From Xanthomonas citri pv. mangiferaeindicae (GTDB lineage Bacteria; Pseudomonadota; Gammaproteobacteria; Xanthomonadales; Xanthomonadaceae), in contig CP016836.1 of assembly GCA_002240395.1 (NCBI GenBank), forward strand, positions 1,798,001 to 1,862,000: a DNA stretch of 64,000 nt, written 5' to 3'. Positions 32,665 to 42,600 of this stretch are shown in pieces; position 1 is the stretch's first letter, and every line of letters starts with the position of its first letter. The notes beneath the pieces are model-generated. The model saw only the letters and a list, made by a program, of their open reading frames with translations. It had not been told where the DNA came from and ran no database searches. The translations under genes and the position numbers were made by a program.

Positions 32665-33860
32665 GCCGCCGCCTTGCCGAACAGCAGTGCGCAGTTGTTG
32701 CCGCCGAAGCCGAACGAATTGTTCATGGCGTAGTCGATCGTGCGCTGGGCATTGTCGAACCGGATCTGCGGCCCGCATGCCGGGTCGCGCACCTGCGATT
32801 CGAGGATGCCCGGCAGCAGACCGTGCTCGAGCGCGGTCAGTGCGAACACCGATTCGACGATGCCGGCCGCGCCAAGCGTGTGGCCGGTCCAACTCTTGGT
32901 GGAACTGGCGTGCAGCGTGGCGGGAAACAGGGTGTCGACCGCTCGCGCTTCGACCGCATCGTTGGCCGGGGTCGAGGTGCCATGCAGGTTGAGATAGTCG
33001 ACCTGGCTGGCATCGATACCGCCACGGGCCAGCGCGCCTTGCATCGCCAGGATCGCGCCCAGGCCTTCGGGATGCGGGGTGGACATATGGTGCGCGTCGC
33101 TCGATTCGCCGTAGCCGCGCAGTTGCAGGCCGTCGTCGCCGCGTGCCGGGCGCTCGAGCAGCGCGAAACCGCCGGCCTCGCCGAGCGACAGCCCGTCGCG
33201 CGCGGCATCGAAGGGCCGGCAACGCTCCCGCGAGACCAGCCCGAGTGCGTTGAAGCCGAACAACACGCTGCCGCACAGCGTGTCCACGCCGCCTACCAGC
33301 GCCGCATCGACCACGCCCGCCTCGATCATCCGCGCCGCCTGCGCGAAGACCTTCGCGCTCGACGAGCAGGCGGTCGCGACCGTGATGCAGGGGCCGCGCA
33401 GCCCGGTGGCGTGTTGCAGGAAATCGCCCAGCGAATGCGGGGTATGCACGATCGGCCGGGCCAGATCGTCTGGAAACCGACGCGTACCGTCGTCGCCGGT
33501 CACCGCGCGCGCATAGGCCTCCTCGCTGGCGCCGATGCTGGCGGTCGAGGTGCCGACCACCAGCGCGACCCGGTCGGCGCCGTGGCGTGCCACCAAGGCC
33601 TCGAGCGCGTCGGGCAGGCCGTCCTGCTGCAGTGCCAGCCAGGCCAGTCGGTTGTTGCGGCATTCCCAGCGCGCCAGGGCCGCCGGCAGCGCGGCCTCCT
33701 CCAGCCCGTCGACGCGGCCGATCCAGGTGGGCAGCGGAGTCGCACCGAAATCATTGCGGCGCAGACCGCCCCTGCGTTCGCGCAGGGCCTCGCGCTGCGC
33801 CGCTGTGCCGCGGCCCAGTGCGGTGGTGGCGGTGTAGGCGCGGATGGCGACAGGCGGCAT
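32661..33860 (-). CDS. Beta-ketoacyl-ACP synthase of the aryl-polyene pathway
   Basis: A 399-residue FabF-like condensing enzyme with an intact triad: Cys165 (TACSSS), His293 (LHGTSTPAND) and His327 (WTGHTLGAAG). MNNSFGFGGNN near the C-terminus is the gating loop. It would elongate hydroxybenzoyl-ACP with malonyl units, paired with the chain-length factor downstream. The start at 33860 (MPPVAIRAYT) is preferred; an upstream ATG adds a basic, proline-rich leader. It heads the leftward operon KS - CLF - GT2 - halogenase. Confidence 0.9.
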   Translation of the reverse strand: MPPVAIRAYTATTALGRGTAAQREALRERRGGLRRNDFGATPLPTWIGRVDGLEEAALPAALARWECRNNRLAWLALQQDGLPDALEALVARHGADRVALVVGTSTASIGASEEAYARAVTGDDGTRRFPDDLARPIVHTPHSLGDFLQHATGLRGPCITVATACSSSAKVFAQAARMIEAGVVDAALVGGVDTLCGSVLFGFNALGLVSRERCRPFDAARDGLSLGEAGGFALLERPARGDDGLQLRGYGESSDAHHMSTPHPEGLGAILAMQGALARGGIDASQVDYLNLHGTSTPANDAVEARAVDTLFPATLHASSTKSWTGHTLGAAGIVESVFALTALEHGLLPGILESQVRDPACGPQIRFDNAQRTIDYAMNNSFGFGGNNCALLFGKAAA

Positions 33861-33986
33861 CGGCGGCAACGATTGCGATGGGGGCACGCGGGGGGTCCGT
33901 CTCGGGAAGCGGCCGAGTATAGCCACCGGGCGTGAGGCTAGAATTCAGGGCGCACCCCAGTACCGTCGCCGCGCAAATCCGTTCCC

Positions 33987-34682
33987 ATGTCCCGTCCCCG
34001 CCTGCTGCATCAATTGCGCCTGCTCGTCGATCGCGACGCGCTACACGCCCTCGTGGTGGCGGGCAGTGCCTGCGTGCTCAGCCTCGGCCTGGTCTACGTG
34101 GGCTACGTGGTGCACGTGTGGCGGGTCGCGCGCAATGCCCCCTGCGCGCCGGCGCGCGGGGACTGCGTGTTGCTGTTCGGCAAGCATGCGCCCGGTGGCC
34201 GGCTCGATGCGGATTTTCAAGCGCGGTTGGCCCGGGCCGCGACGCTGTGGGATGCGCGCGCGCCGCGCAGCTTGCTGCTGCTCGGCGGTGGGCCCCAGGG
34301 CGCCCCGACCGAGGCGGCGCTGGCCCGCGAGGCACTGCTGGCGCGCGGGATCGCCGCCGATGCGCCGCTGCTGCTGGAGGACCGCTCGCGCGACACCCTG
34401 CAGAATCTGCGCAACGCGCGTGCGCTGTTGGCGCAATCGACCGGGACGCCCGTGGGCCAGGTCACCCTGCTCAGCAGCCGCTACCACCTCGCGCGCTGCG
34501 CACGGCTCGCCGGCCACCTGGGCCTGGACTGGGAACTGTGCGCCGCCGAGCCCGCGCTGTCCTGGCGTCCGACGACCTGGTGGCGGATCGCAGGCGAGGC
34601 CGCGTATCTGTGCTGGACCGATGCGGGGATGCGCTGGGCCCGGCTGATCGGCCACCGCCGGATGCTCGCGCGGCTGGGGTAG
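33987..34682 (+). CDS. DUF218/YdcF-SanA-like membrane protein
   Basis: A 231-residue protein with one N-terminal helix (LVVAGSACVLSLGLVYVGYVV) and a DUF218 domain: CVLLFGKHAPGG, LLLLGGGPQGAPTEA, ALLLARGI-type segment, LEDRSRDTLQNLRNAR and TLLSSRYHLARC. The family (YdcF, SanA, ElyC) is linked to cell-envelope maintenance, though the chemistry is unclear. Divergent from the ketosynthase gene and convergent with the DUF885 gene across a hairpin. Confidence 0.8.
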   Translation: MSRPRLLHQLRLLVDRDALHALVVAGSACVLSLGLVYVGYVVHVWRVARNAPCAPARGDCVLLFGKHAPGGRLDADFQARLARAATLWDARAPRSLLLLGGGPQGAPTEAALAREALLARGIAADAPLLLEDRSRDTLQNLRNARALLAQSTGTPVGQVTLLSSRYHLARCARLAGHLGLDWELCAAEPALSWRPTTWWRIAGEAAYLCWTDAGMRWARLIGHRRMLARLG

Positions 34683-34702
34683 GGCAGCGGCTCACCAGAC
34701 CA

Positions 34703-34733
34703 CGCTCGCGGGTGCGCTTTGCGCCCGCGAGCG
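34703..34733. terminator. Bidirectional hairpin between convergent genes
   Basis: A perfect 10 bp stem, CGCTCGCGGG with its complement CCCGCGAGCG, around an 11-base loop, in the 58-base gap between the DUF218 and DUF885 stops. It lacks a strong T tract. Confidence 0.6.
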
Positions 34734-34740
34734 GCCGACG

Positions 34741-36546
34741 CTAGCGCGCTGTCCGTCCCCGCTGCGCGGGCACGAACCGGGTCTCCACGGCCTCCGCCAA
34801 CTGGTCGGGCGGCAGCAGGCCCTGGTCGAGCAGGAAGTTGTTGAAGGCCAGGCGATCGAAGCGCTCGCCCAGTGCCAGCTCGGTGCGCATGCGCAGTTCC
34901 AGGATGCGGGTGTAGCCGTAGAAGTAGCTCGTCGCCTGGCCGGGCGCGTTGACCGTGTAGCGGTCGAGTTCCTGACGCGCCATCGCCGGCGACAGCATCA
35001 CCTCGTCGGTGAGCACGCGGCCGGCGCGCTCGCGGTCGATCAGGCCCAGGTTGAGCATCGGATCGAGCATCGCGCGGGCGGCGCGCAGCAGACGGAACTG
35101 CAGCGCGATCAGCTGGCCGTCGAGCGGCTCGTAGGGCACCAGTTCTGCCTCGGCATACAGCGCCCAGCCCTCGACGTTGACCGAATTGAAGGCGAACATC
35201 GAGCGCGCCAGCGACACCCCGCGCTCGACCATCGCAGTGAACTGCAGCTCGTGCCCCGGGCGGCCTTCGTGCGCGGACAGCGTCCAGCGCACCGCATCGA
35301 AATTGAAATCATCATAGGCCGCGTGCTCGCCGTCGCCACCCGGATTGCCGAGCGGCAGCACGAACGTGCCCTGCTGGCCGGTATTGCCGACCAACGGCGC
35401 CGGACGGAAGTGCGGGGCGGGTTGCGCGGCCGATTCCGCGGGCGAGCCCAGGCGCATCTGCATCGCGCGCTGCGGCACGTCGACAATGCGCTCGCGCGCG
35501 ATGATCGGATCGATCGCATCGATCACGTCCCGATAGCTCGCCTCCAGACGGTCGTCGGGAATCGCATCGCGCTTGAGCGCGGCGATCACCTCGCGATAGT
35601 CGGTGGCGGCGATGCCCTTGTCCTGGGCGACCAGCGGCGCGAGCTGCTGCATCTGCGCGCGGATCTCCATGAAGGCCAGTTGCGCGCGTTGCATCAGCAA
35701 CTGCGGGTCGATATCGGTGCCGTACTGCTTGAGCCCGAAGGCGTAGAGCTCGGGCGGCAGGCGGGTGTCCTCACGCGCCTTGGGCAGCACGACGGTGCGC
35801 GTCCACTGCGCGTAGTCAGCGATCTCCTTGGCGATCGCGTCCAGTGCTGCGTCCGCGCCCTCGACTTTGTACTCGGCGAACAGGTCGCGGATGCCGGCGG
35901 CATAGGTGTCGGCGCTTTCGAGCGCGCGCTCGACTTCGCGACGCGTGGGCTGCAGCAGCCTCGTGTCCGACAGACGTTCCTCGTAGCGCTCGCGCGCCAG
36001 CCGCGTGATCGGCACGCTGCCGGGCGCAAGGCCCGCGTAGCGCTGCAGGCGCGCGAGTGCATGGCTGCGCCGCTCGGGTGGCGTCTGCGTCGACAGCAAG
36101 GCATTGATGCCGTTGAACACCAGTTGTGGCGCGTCGGTCCACGGCAGCAGGAACCGCTCCTTGAGCAGGCTGCCCTCGATGCTGTCGTCGATGCTCTTGA
36201 GCAGGATCTGCAGATCCTGGCGCACGTTGGCGTCGCGCTCGAGCTCGAGCTGGGTCTGCAGCTGCGCGCGCGCACCGGTGATCGCCTCGCGGTAGCGGCG
36301 GGCGTGATCGGGACCGAGGTCGGCGACCTGGTCGTCGTAGCCGGGCACGCCGAAGAAGCCGACCGATTCGGGCTGGAACGGCGCCTGGGCGTCGATCAGG
36401 ATCTGCGCGAGGTCATTGCTGCGGGCGACCCAGGCCGGCCCAGCCGGTTGCGCTGTGGACGCTGTCGCGGCGGCAGTGTCGGCATGGCCACCGGCCGCGA
36501 ACGGCGTGGCGAGGGTCAGGGCGATGGCGAGGACGAGCGGCTTCAT
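34741..36546 (-). CDS. DUF885 family exported protein (putative metallopeptidase)
   Basis: A 601-residue exported protein. Signal peptide LVLAIALTLATPFAAGGHA follows the ATG at 36546, then a long mostly helical body (LARLQRYAGL, LYAFGLKQYG). The conserved HEGRPGHELQF segment (~residues 430-440) is the HEx(n)H-type site of DUF885 proteins, which are related to M32-like carboxypeptidases; EGWALYAEAEL follows. Several paralogues are usual in xanthomonads. Proposed role: periplasmic peptide degradation. Confidence 0.83.
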   Translation of the reverse strand: MKPLVLAIALTLATPFAAGGHADTAAATASTAQPAGPAWVARSNDLAQILIDAQAPFQPESVGFFGVPGYDDQVADLGPDHARRYREAITGARAQLQTQLELERDANVRQDLQILLKSIDDSIEGSLLKERFLLPWTDAPQLVFNGINALLSTQTPPERRSHALARLQRYAGLAPGSVPITRLARERYEERLSDTRLLQPTRREVERALESADTYAAGIRDLFAEYKVEGADAALDAIAKEIADYAQWTRTVVLPKAREDTRLPPELYAFGLKQYGTDIDPQLLMQRAQLAFMEIRAQMQQLAPLVAQDKGIAATDYREVIAALKRDAIPDDRLEASYRDVIDAIDPIIARERIVDVPQRAMQMRLGSPAESAAQPAPHFRPAPLVGNTGQQGTFVLPLGNPGGDGEHAAYDDFNFDAVRWTLSAHEGRPGHELQFTAMVERGVSLARSMFAFNSVNVEGWALYAEAELVPYEPLDGQLIALQFRLLRAARAMLDPMLNLGLIDRERAGRVLTDEVMLSPAMARQELDRYTVNAPGQATSYFYGYTRILELRMRTELALGERFDRLAFNNFLLDQGLLPPDQLAEAVETRFVPAQRGRTAR

Positions 36547-36614
36547 GGACAGATCCGGCGGCGGCGATCGGGTCACCGTAGACGCCGCGCCCCGCGCCGG
36601 CAATGCCTGAAAGG

Positions 36615-37118
36615 TCAGGGCGCGATCGCGGGCTCGCCCACGCCGGTCCTCTCGTCAACCAGGGTCACCATGCCGTCGTCCGTCGCCTTGATGAAGAACA
36701 GCGAGCCGTAGCGCCATTGACCGCGTTTGCGCTTGGCCTCGACGTACAGCGTGCCCTCGCCCTTGGGCCCAGTCAGGGTCACGATGAGCCCGGCCTCGCC
36801 GGTACCGCCGCCGAGGGTCGAGGTGTTGATACTGCCTGCCGGCAGGAAGCCCTCGGTCATCGGTTCGCCGATCAACGCGACGATCTCCCGGTCCGCACGG
36901 GCGCGCGCGACCGCATCCTGGTAGACATCCGAACCGACCAGGGTGCTGCGCACGCCGAACAACAGGATCGCGATCGCGAGCGCGGCCAGCGCGATCGCGG
37001 TCACGATGGCCACGGGCAAGGCCCACTTCCAGTGCCGCTGCCACCAGCCGCGCGAGGGCGTCGGCATGGCGTGTGGCGGGGCGGGACTGGGGGGCAACGG
37101 CGGGGGCATGGCGGACAT
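36615..37118 (-). CDS. Coa1-like membrane protein
   Basis: A 167-residue protein with a proline-rich head, one helix (VAIVTAIALAALAIAILLFG) and a periplasmic domain whose VARARADREIVALIGEPM and GLIVTLTGPKGEGTLYVEAKR match the Coa1 (cytochrome oxidase assembly factor) fold. In bacteria this fold is found in many small anchored proteins, so a role in oxidase assembly is only a guess. It lies between two peptidase genes, same strand as both. Confidence 0.72.
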   Translation of the reverse strand: MSAMPPPLPPSPAPPHAMPTPSRGWWQRHWKWALPVAIVTAIALAALAIAILLFGVRSTLVGSDVYQDAVARARADREIVALIGEPMTEGFLPAGSINTSTLGGGTGEAGLIVTLTGPKGEGTLYVEAKRKRGQWRYGSLFFIKATDDGMVTLVDERTGVGEPAIAP

Positions 37119-37137
37119 GTGGTGGCTCGCGGTGCGG

Positions 37138-39414
37138 TCAGGGCGCGAGGCAGCGCTGCAGGAAGGCCTCGGTGGTGCGATAGCGATGCAATGCGTCGCG
37201 GCCGCGCAGGCCGTGCTTGGCGCCGGGGTAGGTCATCAGTTCGAACGGCGTGCCGGCCGACTGCAGCTGGCTCATCAGCTGCGTGGCGTTGGTGAACAGC
37301 ACGTTGTCGTCGGCCATGCCATGGATCAGCAGCAGCGCATTGGGCCGGATGTTATCGGCATGCGTGAACACGCTGGCTTCGCGATAGCCGTCGACGTTGG
37401 TCTTGGGCAGCCCCATGTAGCGCTCGGTGTAGTGCGTGTCGTAGAGCGCCCAGTCCGCGACCGGTGCGCCGGCGACGCCGCAGGCATAGGCCTCAGGCGC
37501 CTTGCTCAGCAGCATCAGCGTCATGTAGCCGCCGTTGGACCAGCCGTTCACCGCGATGCGGTCGCCGTCGACCCAGGGCTGCGCCTTCAGCCAATCCACG
37601 CCGCGGACCTGGTCCTCGACCTCGACCGTGCCCTGACGCCGGTAGAGCGCGCCGACAAAGTCGCGGCCGCGCCGCGGCGTGCCGCGATTGTCGAGCGAGA
37701 ACACCACGTAGCCGCGCTGCGCCAGGTACTGGTGGAAGCTCGCGTCGGCGCGCCCGGGCCAGGTGTCGAGCACGGTCTGCGAAGCCGGGCCGCCGTAGAC
37801 ATACACCACGACCGGATAGCGCTTGTTCGCGTCGAAGTCCGCGGGCCGGATCAGCGAGTAATGCAGCGGCGTGCGCCCGTTGGCCGCGGTCAGCGTGCCG
37901 AACTCGGTGGGCAGGTGCGCGGCCCGATAGGGCGCATAGGGGTGGTCGGCCGCGGCGAGGTCGTTGTCGACCAAGGTCGCGACCTTCGTACCGTCGGCGC
38001 GGTGCAGCGCGATCTGCGGTGGCGTCGTGGTGTTCGACCAGCTGTCGACGTAGACCGAGGCGTTGCGCGCGAAGCTGGCGGTGTGCATGCCGGGCGCCGT
38101 CGACAGCGCGGTATAGGCCTGCCGTCCATCGAGGCCGACGCTGTAGAGCCGCGACTCGGTCGGCCGGGCGACGGCCTGGCCGTCCTCCAGTGCCATGCCC
38201 GCGCGGAAGTACACGCGCCCGGCGGCCTCGTCGACGGCCAGCAGCGCATCGACCGGCCAGTCGCCGCCCGTGAGCTGCGTCGCCCGGCGGCCGTCCTCAC
38301 TCATCACGTACAAGTGCTGGAAGCCGTCGCGCTCCGAGGACCACACGAAGCGGCCGTCGGCAAGGAATCGCAGGTCATCGTGCAGCGGCACCCAGGTGCG
38401 GCTGCGCTCGACGAGCAGCGTGCGCTGGCGGCCGGTGGCGAGTGTGGCCTCGATCAGTTCCAGCGTCTGCTGGTCGCGCGACTGACGCTGGAACGTCAGT
38501 CGCTGCGCATCGCGCCACTGCACGCGTGCGAGATAAATGTCCGGATCGGACCCGAGGTCGATGGCGGTCGCGGCGCCGCCCTGCGGCGCGACCACGTGCA
38601 GCGAGATGCGCACATTGTCGTCGCCGGCCGCCGGATAGCGCTGCTCGACGACATCGGTGCGATCGGGATAGACCTCGTAGCGCTTCTGCACCGGCACCGG
38701 CGACTCGTCGATGCGCGCATACGCGATCGCGCTGTCGTCGGGCGCCCACCAGTAGCCGGTGTGCCGGTCCATTTCCTCATCGGCAACGAACTCGGCCACA
38801 CCGTTGCCGATCGTCGCGCTGCCGTCGGTCGTGAGCCGGCGCTCGGCGCCGCTGGCCAGATCCACGACCCAGAGATCGCGCGACCGGACGAAGCTCACGA
38901 AGCCGCCGCGCGGCGAGACCTTCGGGTCGGTGGCGAATCCGCCGCCGTTCGTGAGCTTGCGGACCGCATCGCGCCCGGTCTTGGACAGATCGTAGAGATA
39001 CAGTTCGCCGCCGAGCGGGAACAGCAGCGTGCGCGCATCCGGCGCCCACTGGTAATCGACAATGCCCGACTGCCCGGCGATGCGTTGACGCTCGCGCCGG
39101 GCCTTCTCCTCGTCGCTGAGCGTCTCCTCACCCGGCAGCACGACCTTCGAGTCGACCAGCATGCGGGTCTGCCCGCTGGCGATGTCGTACTCCCACAGAT
39201 CGAGTTGGTTGCGGTTCTCATCCTTACCGCGCAGGAACGTCACCCGCGACCCATCCGGCGCGACCTGCGGCTTGAGCAACGTCGGCCCCGACAGCGGCGC
39301 ATCGCCGGTGATCGCCTCGAGCGTGAGGCGACCGTTCGCAGGTGGTGTCGTGGCGAGCGTGTCGGAGGCGGTCGTGGCGAGCATCAGAGCGGCGGCAGCA
39401 AGGACGGAGCGCAT
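37138..39414 (-). CDS. DPP-IV-like S9 dipeptidyl peptidase
   Basis: A 758-residue exported peptidase, close to the usual DPP-IV length. A signal peptide (AAAALMLATTASDTLA) is followed by an eight-bladed propeller holding VADEEMDRHTGYWW, the double-Glu loop that grips the substrate N-terminus. The alpha/beta hydrolase triad is Ser626 (GWSNGGYM), Asp702 (GMADDNV) and His734 (AKHGL). It removes X-Pro/X-Ala dipeptides from peptides in the periplasm. Start ATG 39414. Divergent from the RHS gene. Confidence 0.92.
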   Translation of the reverse strand: MRSVLAAAALMLATTASDTLATTPPANGRLTLEAITGDAPLSGPTLLKPQVAPDGSRVTFLRGKDENRNQLDLWEYDIASGQTRMLVDSKVVLPGEETLSDEEKARRERQRIAGQSGIVDYQWAPDARTLLFPLGGELYLYDLSKTGRDAVRKLTNGGGFATDPKVSPRGGFVSFVRSRDLWVVDLASGAERRLTTDGSATIGNGVAEFVADEEMDRHTGYWWAPDDSAIAYARIDESPVPVQKRYEVYPDRTDVVEQRYPAAGDDNVRISLHVVAPQGGAATAIDLGSDPDIYLARVQWRDAQRLTFQRQSRDQQTLELIEATLATGRQRTLLVERSRTWVPLHDDLRFLADGRFVWSSERDGFQHLYVMSEDGRRATQLTGGDWPVDALLAVDEAAGRVYFRAGMALEDGQAVARPTESRLYSVGLDGRQAYTALSTAPGMHTASFARNASVYVDSWSNTTTPPQIALHRADGTKVATLVDNDLAAADHPYAPYRAAHLPTEFGTLTAANGRTPLHYSLIRPADFDANKRYPVVVYVYGGPASQTVLDTWPGRADASFHQYLAQRGYVVFSLDNRGTPRRGRDFVGALYRRQGTVEVEDQVRGVDWLKAQPWVDGDRIAVNGWSNGGYMTLMLLSKAPEAYACGVAGAPVADWALYDTHYTERYMGLPKTNVDGYREASVFTHADNIRPNALLLIHGMADDNVLFTNATQLMSQLQSAGTPFELMTYPGAKHGLRGRDALHRYRTTEAFLQRCLAP

Positions 39415-39508
39415 GGCGAATCCAGTGGAGCGGGGAAGGGAGTGTAACGAGCGGTGCTGCGCAGACAGGCGGCGCGTCACATGTGGACTTTTCAGTTCCC
39501 ATTCACTG

Positions 39509-39556
39509 ATGTGAAGTGATATCTTCACATGTTCATTGGATCGCACTTTAGTGCGA
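39509..39556. promoter_or_regulatory. Two adjacent palindromes upstream of the RHS gene
   Basis: ATGTGAAG-N6-CTTCACAT (39509-39530) is followed 10 bases later by TCGCACTTTAGTGCGA (39541-39556, 7 bp arms). Both lie in the AT-richer 193-base gap between the divergent DPP-IV and RHS genes, 52-99 bases before the RHS start. They look like operator sites. No regulator gene is adjacent. Confidence 0.5.
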
Positions 39557-39607
39557 CTCCGATCAGACACAAGCGCGTATCTGTGCGCAGACAATCAGGG
39601 GAAAGGA

Positions 39608-42600
39608 ATGGTACGTACCAAGGGATCGCAAGGACTGCTGCGGGCGTCCGTCATGCTTGCGTTATGTCTGGCTGCCGCAGGCGTTGTCGCCGAAGAGTCG
39701 ACAAAGGAAGAAATAGAGACCCTTGAGACCGTAACTGCTACGGCTCCACGAATGTCGGATGATCACGGTGTTGTGGTTGTCGCGCCGAGCTTTCCTGCGA
39801 TGGACTTTGGACAGGGCCTGTGGACTGGGATGTGGAGCGGTTCCACTGTGCCGATCGCCGGTGGAATCATTGGCGACATCATGATTCCAGACAAGAACGA
39901 GGGTAACGAAACACCGGGCGATTGCGACGAGTCGACTGACAAGCCGGTGGTTATTATCTCCGGAAACAAAGTGCTGGAAGAGACTGATTTCACCGGCACA
40001 GGGGATATGCCTCTAACACTGACTCGGTACTACTCTCATACGCGCCAAGCGCCTGGCCAATTCAATCCGAAGTGGACGTCGTCCTTCAACTACAGGCTGC
40101 TGCGGGAATTCGAGGCTTTGCCGCCGGAGTGCTCTGATCCCAATGTGCCAATCGATTTTGGTGGGCCCGATTGCTCGGGAGGTGATGGAATCCCCACGGT
40201 GATCCGCGCAGAGCGGCCTGATAGCTCAGTCATTGTCTATCATCGCTCGCCAGGCACTACGACTTGGGTTCCCGAGAAAGCACAAGGCGTGTCCTTGATC
40301 ACGCTGACGGGCAATCGCTATGAACTCTCGCGCGAGGACGGCGGCACCGAAATCTACGATGCGACCCCGGGGCAGGAGGGGCGGATTCTGTCAGTCGCCA
40401 ATCGACGCGGGGTCAAGTGGACCTTTACCTACCCAGGTGCCTCGATCTACTTCAGTCGCGTGACGCATAGTTCCGGTCGCTCGGTCGCGGTGACATGGAA
40501 TGGATTTGGCGCCATCGCGTCGGTGACTGACCCGGATGGTAAGAAGTACACGTACCAGTACTCGCCCGCTAATGCGGCCGGTAACCTGACCAAGGTGGTG
40601 TATCCGAACAGCACGGGCGACAGAACCTATCACTATGACGATACCAGGCACCGGCATGCCATCACTGGTATCTCCGTCGGCGGGCGACGCTACTCCTGGT
40701 ATGCCTACTATGCTGATGGGCGCGTCAGCGAGTCGGGGCTGACGGGCGGTATGGAAAAGAGCACGTTTACTTATGGCGCCGACTATACGGATGTCACCAA
40801 TGCGCTTGGTCATACCACGCGCCATCAGTACGCATGGGTCGCTGGACGCCGTGAGCTCACAAGCGTCAGCCGCAGTTCGAGTGCGGCTTGTCCTGCTGCC
40901 GCGGCCGCGACGGGTTACGACAGCCGAGGCTATGTTACGCATCGGTTGGATTGGCAAGGCAACCGGACCAACTACCAATACAATGATCGCGGCCAGTTGC
41001 TGAGGGTAACCAGCGGCATCGCTCCCGATGGCAATACCGCAAGCCAGCGCATCATCACCTATGTCTGGGACGAACCACGCAACCGCCTGCAGCAGGTGAC
41101 CTATCACGGTGCAAGCGTGTCTCAGCCGTTGTCTCGCACCCGCTATACCTATTACGCAGATAACGACAGTGCCAAGCGCGGTGGCTTGACGCAGGCGATC
41201 TACCTCGACGGCTGCAGTGGTGGCGCCTGTACCACAAGCCAAACGCGCAAGACGACCTTTAACTACACCTTCCACTCCAACCGGGTGATGAAGTCGGTGA
41301 CGGTGACCCCGCCGGTGACGGGCCAGGCGAGGACGGAGGAGTACAGCGCGCAGGGCGACCTGATCCGCGTGTCCAATAGCCTGGGGCACACTGTCACGTA
41401 CTCGGGGCACAACGGGCGCGGCCAACCCGGACGTGTCGTCGGCGAAAACGGTCAGACGGTCGATTTCGCCTACGATGCACGCGGGCGCCTGACCCGCCGG
41501 ACCACGTATCGAGGCGACGTCGGGAATCAGGTCGAGTCGTTCACGTATGATGCGATGGGTAACGTGCTGACGAGCAATGATGGCTCAGGCGCCACGTGGT
41601 CCTATACCTATAACGATGCGGGATATCTGACGCAGTTGCAGGAACGCCACGGCAGTGCTGTGTTCGGGACAACCTCGTACACATATGACTTGTTGGGCAA
41701 TCAGACCGTCGCCACGGTGAAAGATGCCGCCGACCAACTCGTTTTCAAGAGCGAGCGCCAGTACGATGCCCAGGGATTCCTGCAGGCCGTCAAGGGAAAT
41801 TCCGGTCAGAACTTCCGGTATACGTACGATGGCAACGGCAATGTGGTGTCGTCGCTCGATTCTGCGGGACGTGCGACGACGATGGCCTACGATGCAGCGG
41901 GCCGGAGAATCCGTGTTCAGGACGCACTCGGCGGCGTGAGTACGACGACCTACGACGGAATGAATCGAATCACGCGCGTCGTCGATCCCAGAGGCAATGC
42001 GACGACATATGCCTACAACGGGTTTGGCGATGTGACGCGCCAGGTCAGCCCCGATACGGGAACCACAACATTCGCCTATAACGCCCTTGGCCAGCGCACA
42101 CGCATGACGCGTCACGATGGCAGTTGGTTGGCTTACACATATGACGCTTTGAATCGCCTGGCCACCACATCGAGCGGCGACGCATCCATGGCCTACGGCT
42201 ACGACTGGTGCGATAACGGCAAGGGCCGCCTATGCAATGCGGACTCTGGTTCCGGAACGCGCCACTTTGGGTACACGCAGGAGGGCGCGGTGGCCGTGAC
42301 GCGCGATGTGACGCCCAATGACGATGATTGGACCCATTACGCATACGACGCCCTCGGACGCTTGGGCGGAATTCGCTATCCGGGCGGAACATCGGTGGGC
42401 TACGGCTACAACCGCGGCAGGCTCTCGGTGATTCAGGCCACGATCAATGGCACGACGCGAACGGTCGCGAACCAGTTCAAGTACGCACCGACAGGCGCGC
42501 TGACGCGGCTGGTGTATGGCAACGGCATCGTTAAGGAGCGCAATTACGATCTGGATGGTCGCGCGACTATGATCCATGACACTGGCTTGCTTGGACATAC

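Noticed and set aside
36943..39447. Open frame of 834 codons on the plus strand
   Set aside because: Antisense to the DPP-IV-like gene, which has an intact triad.
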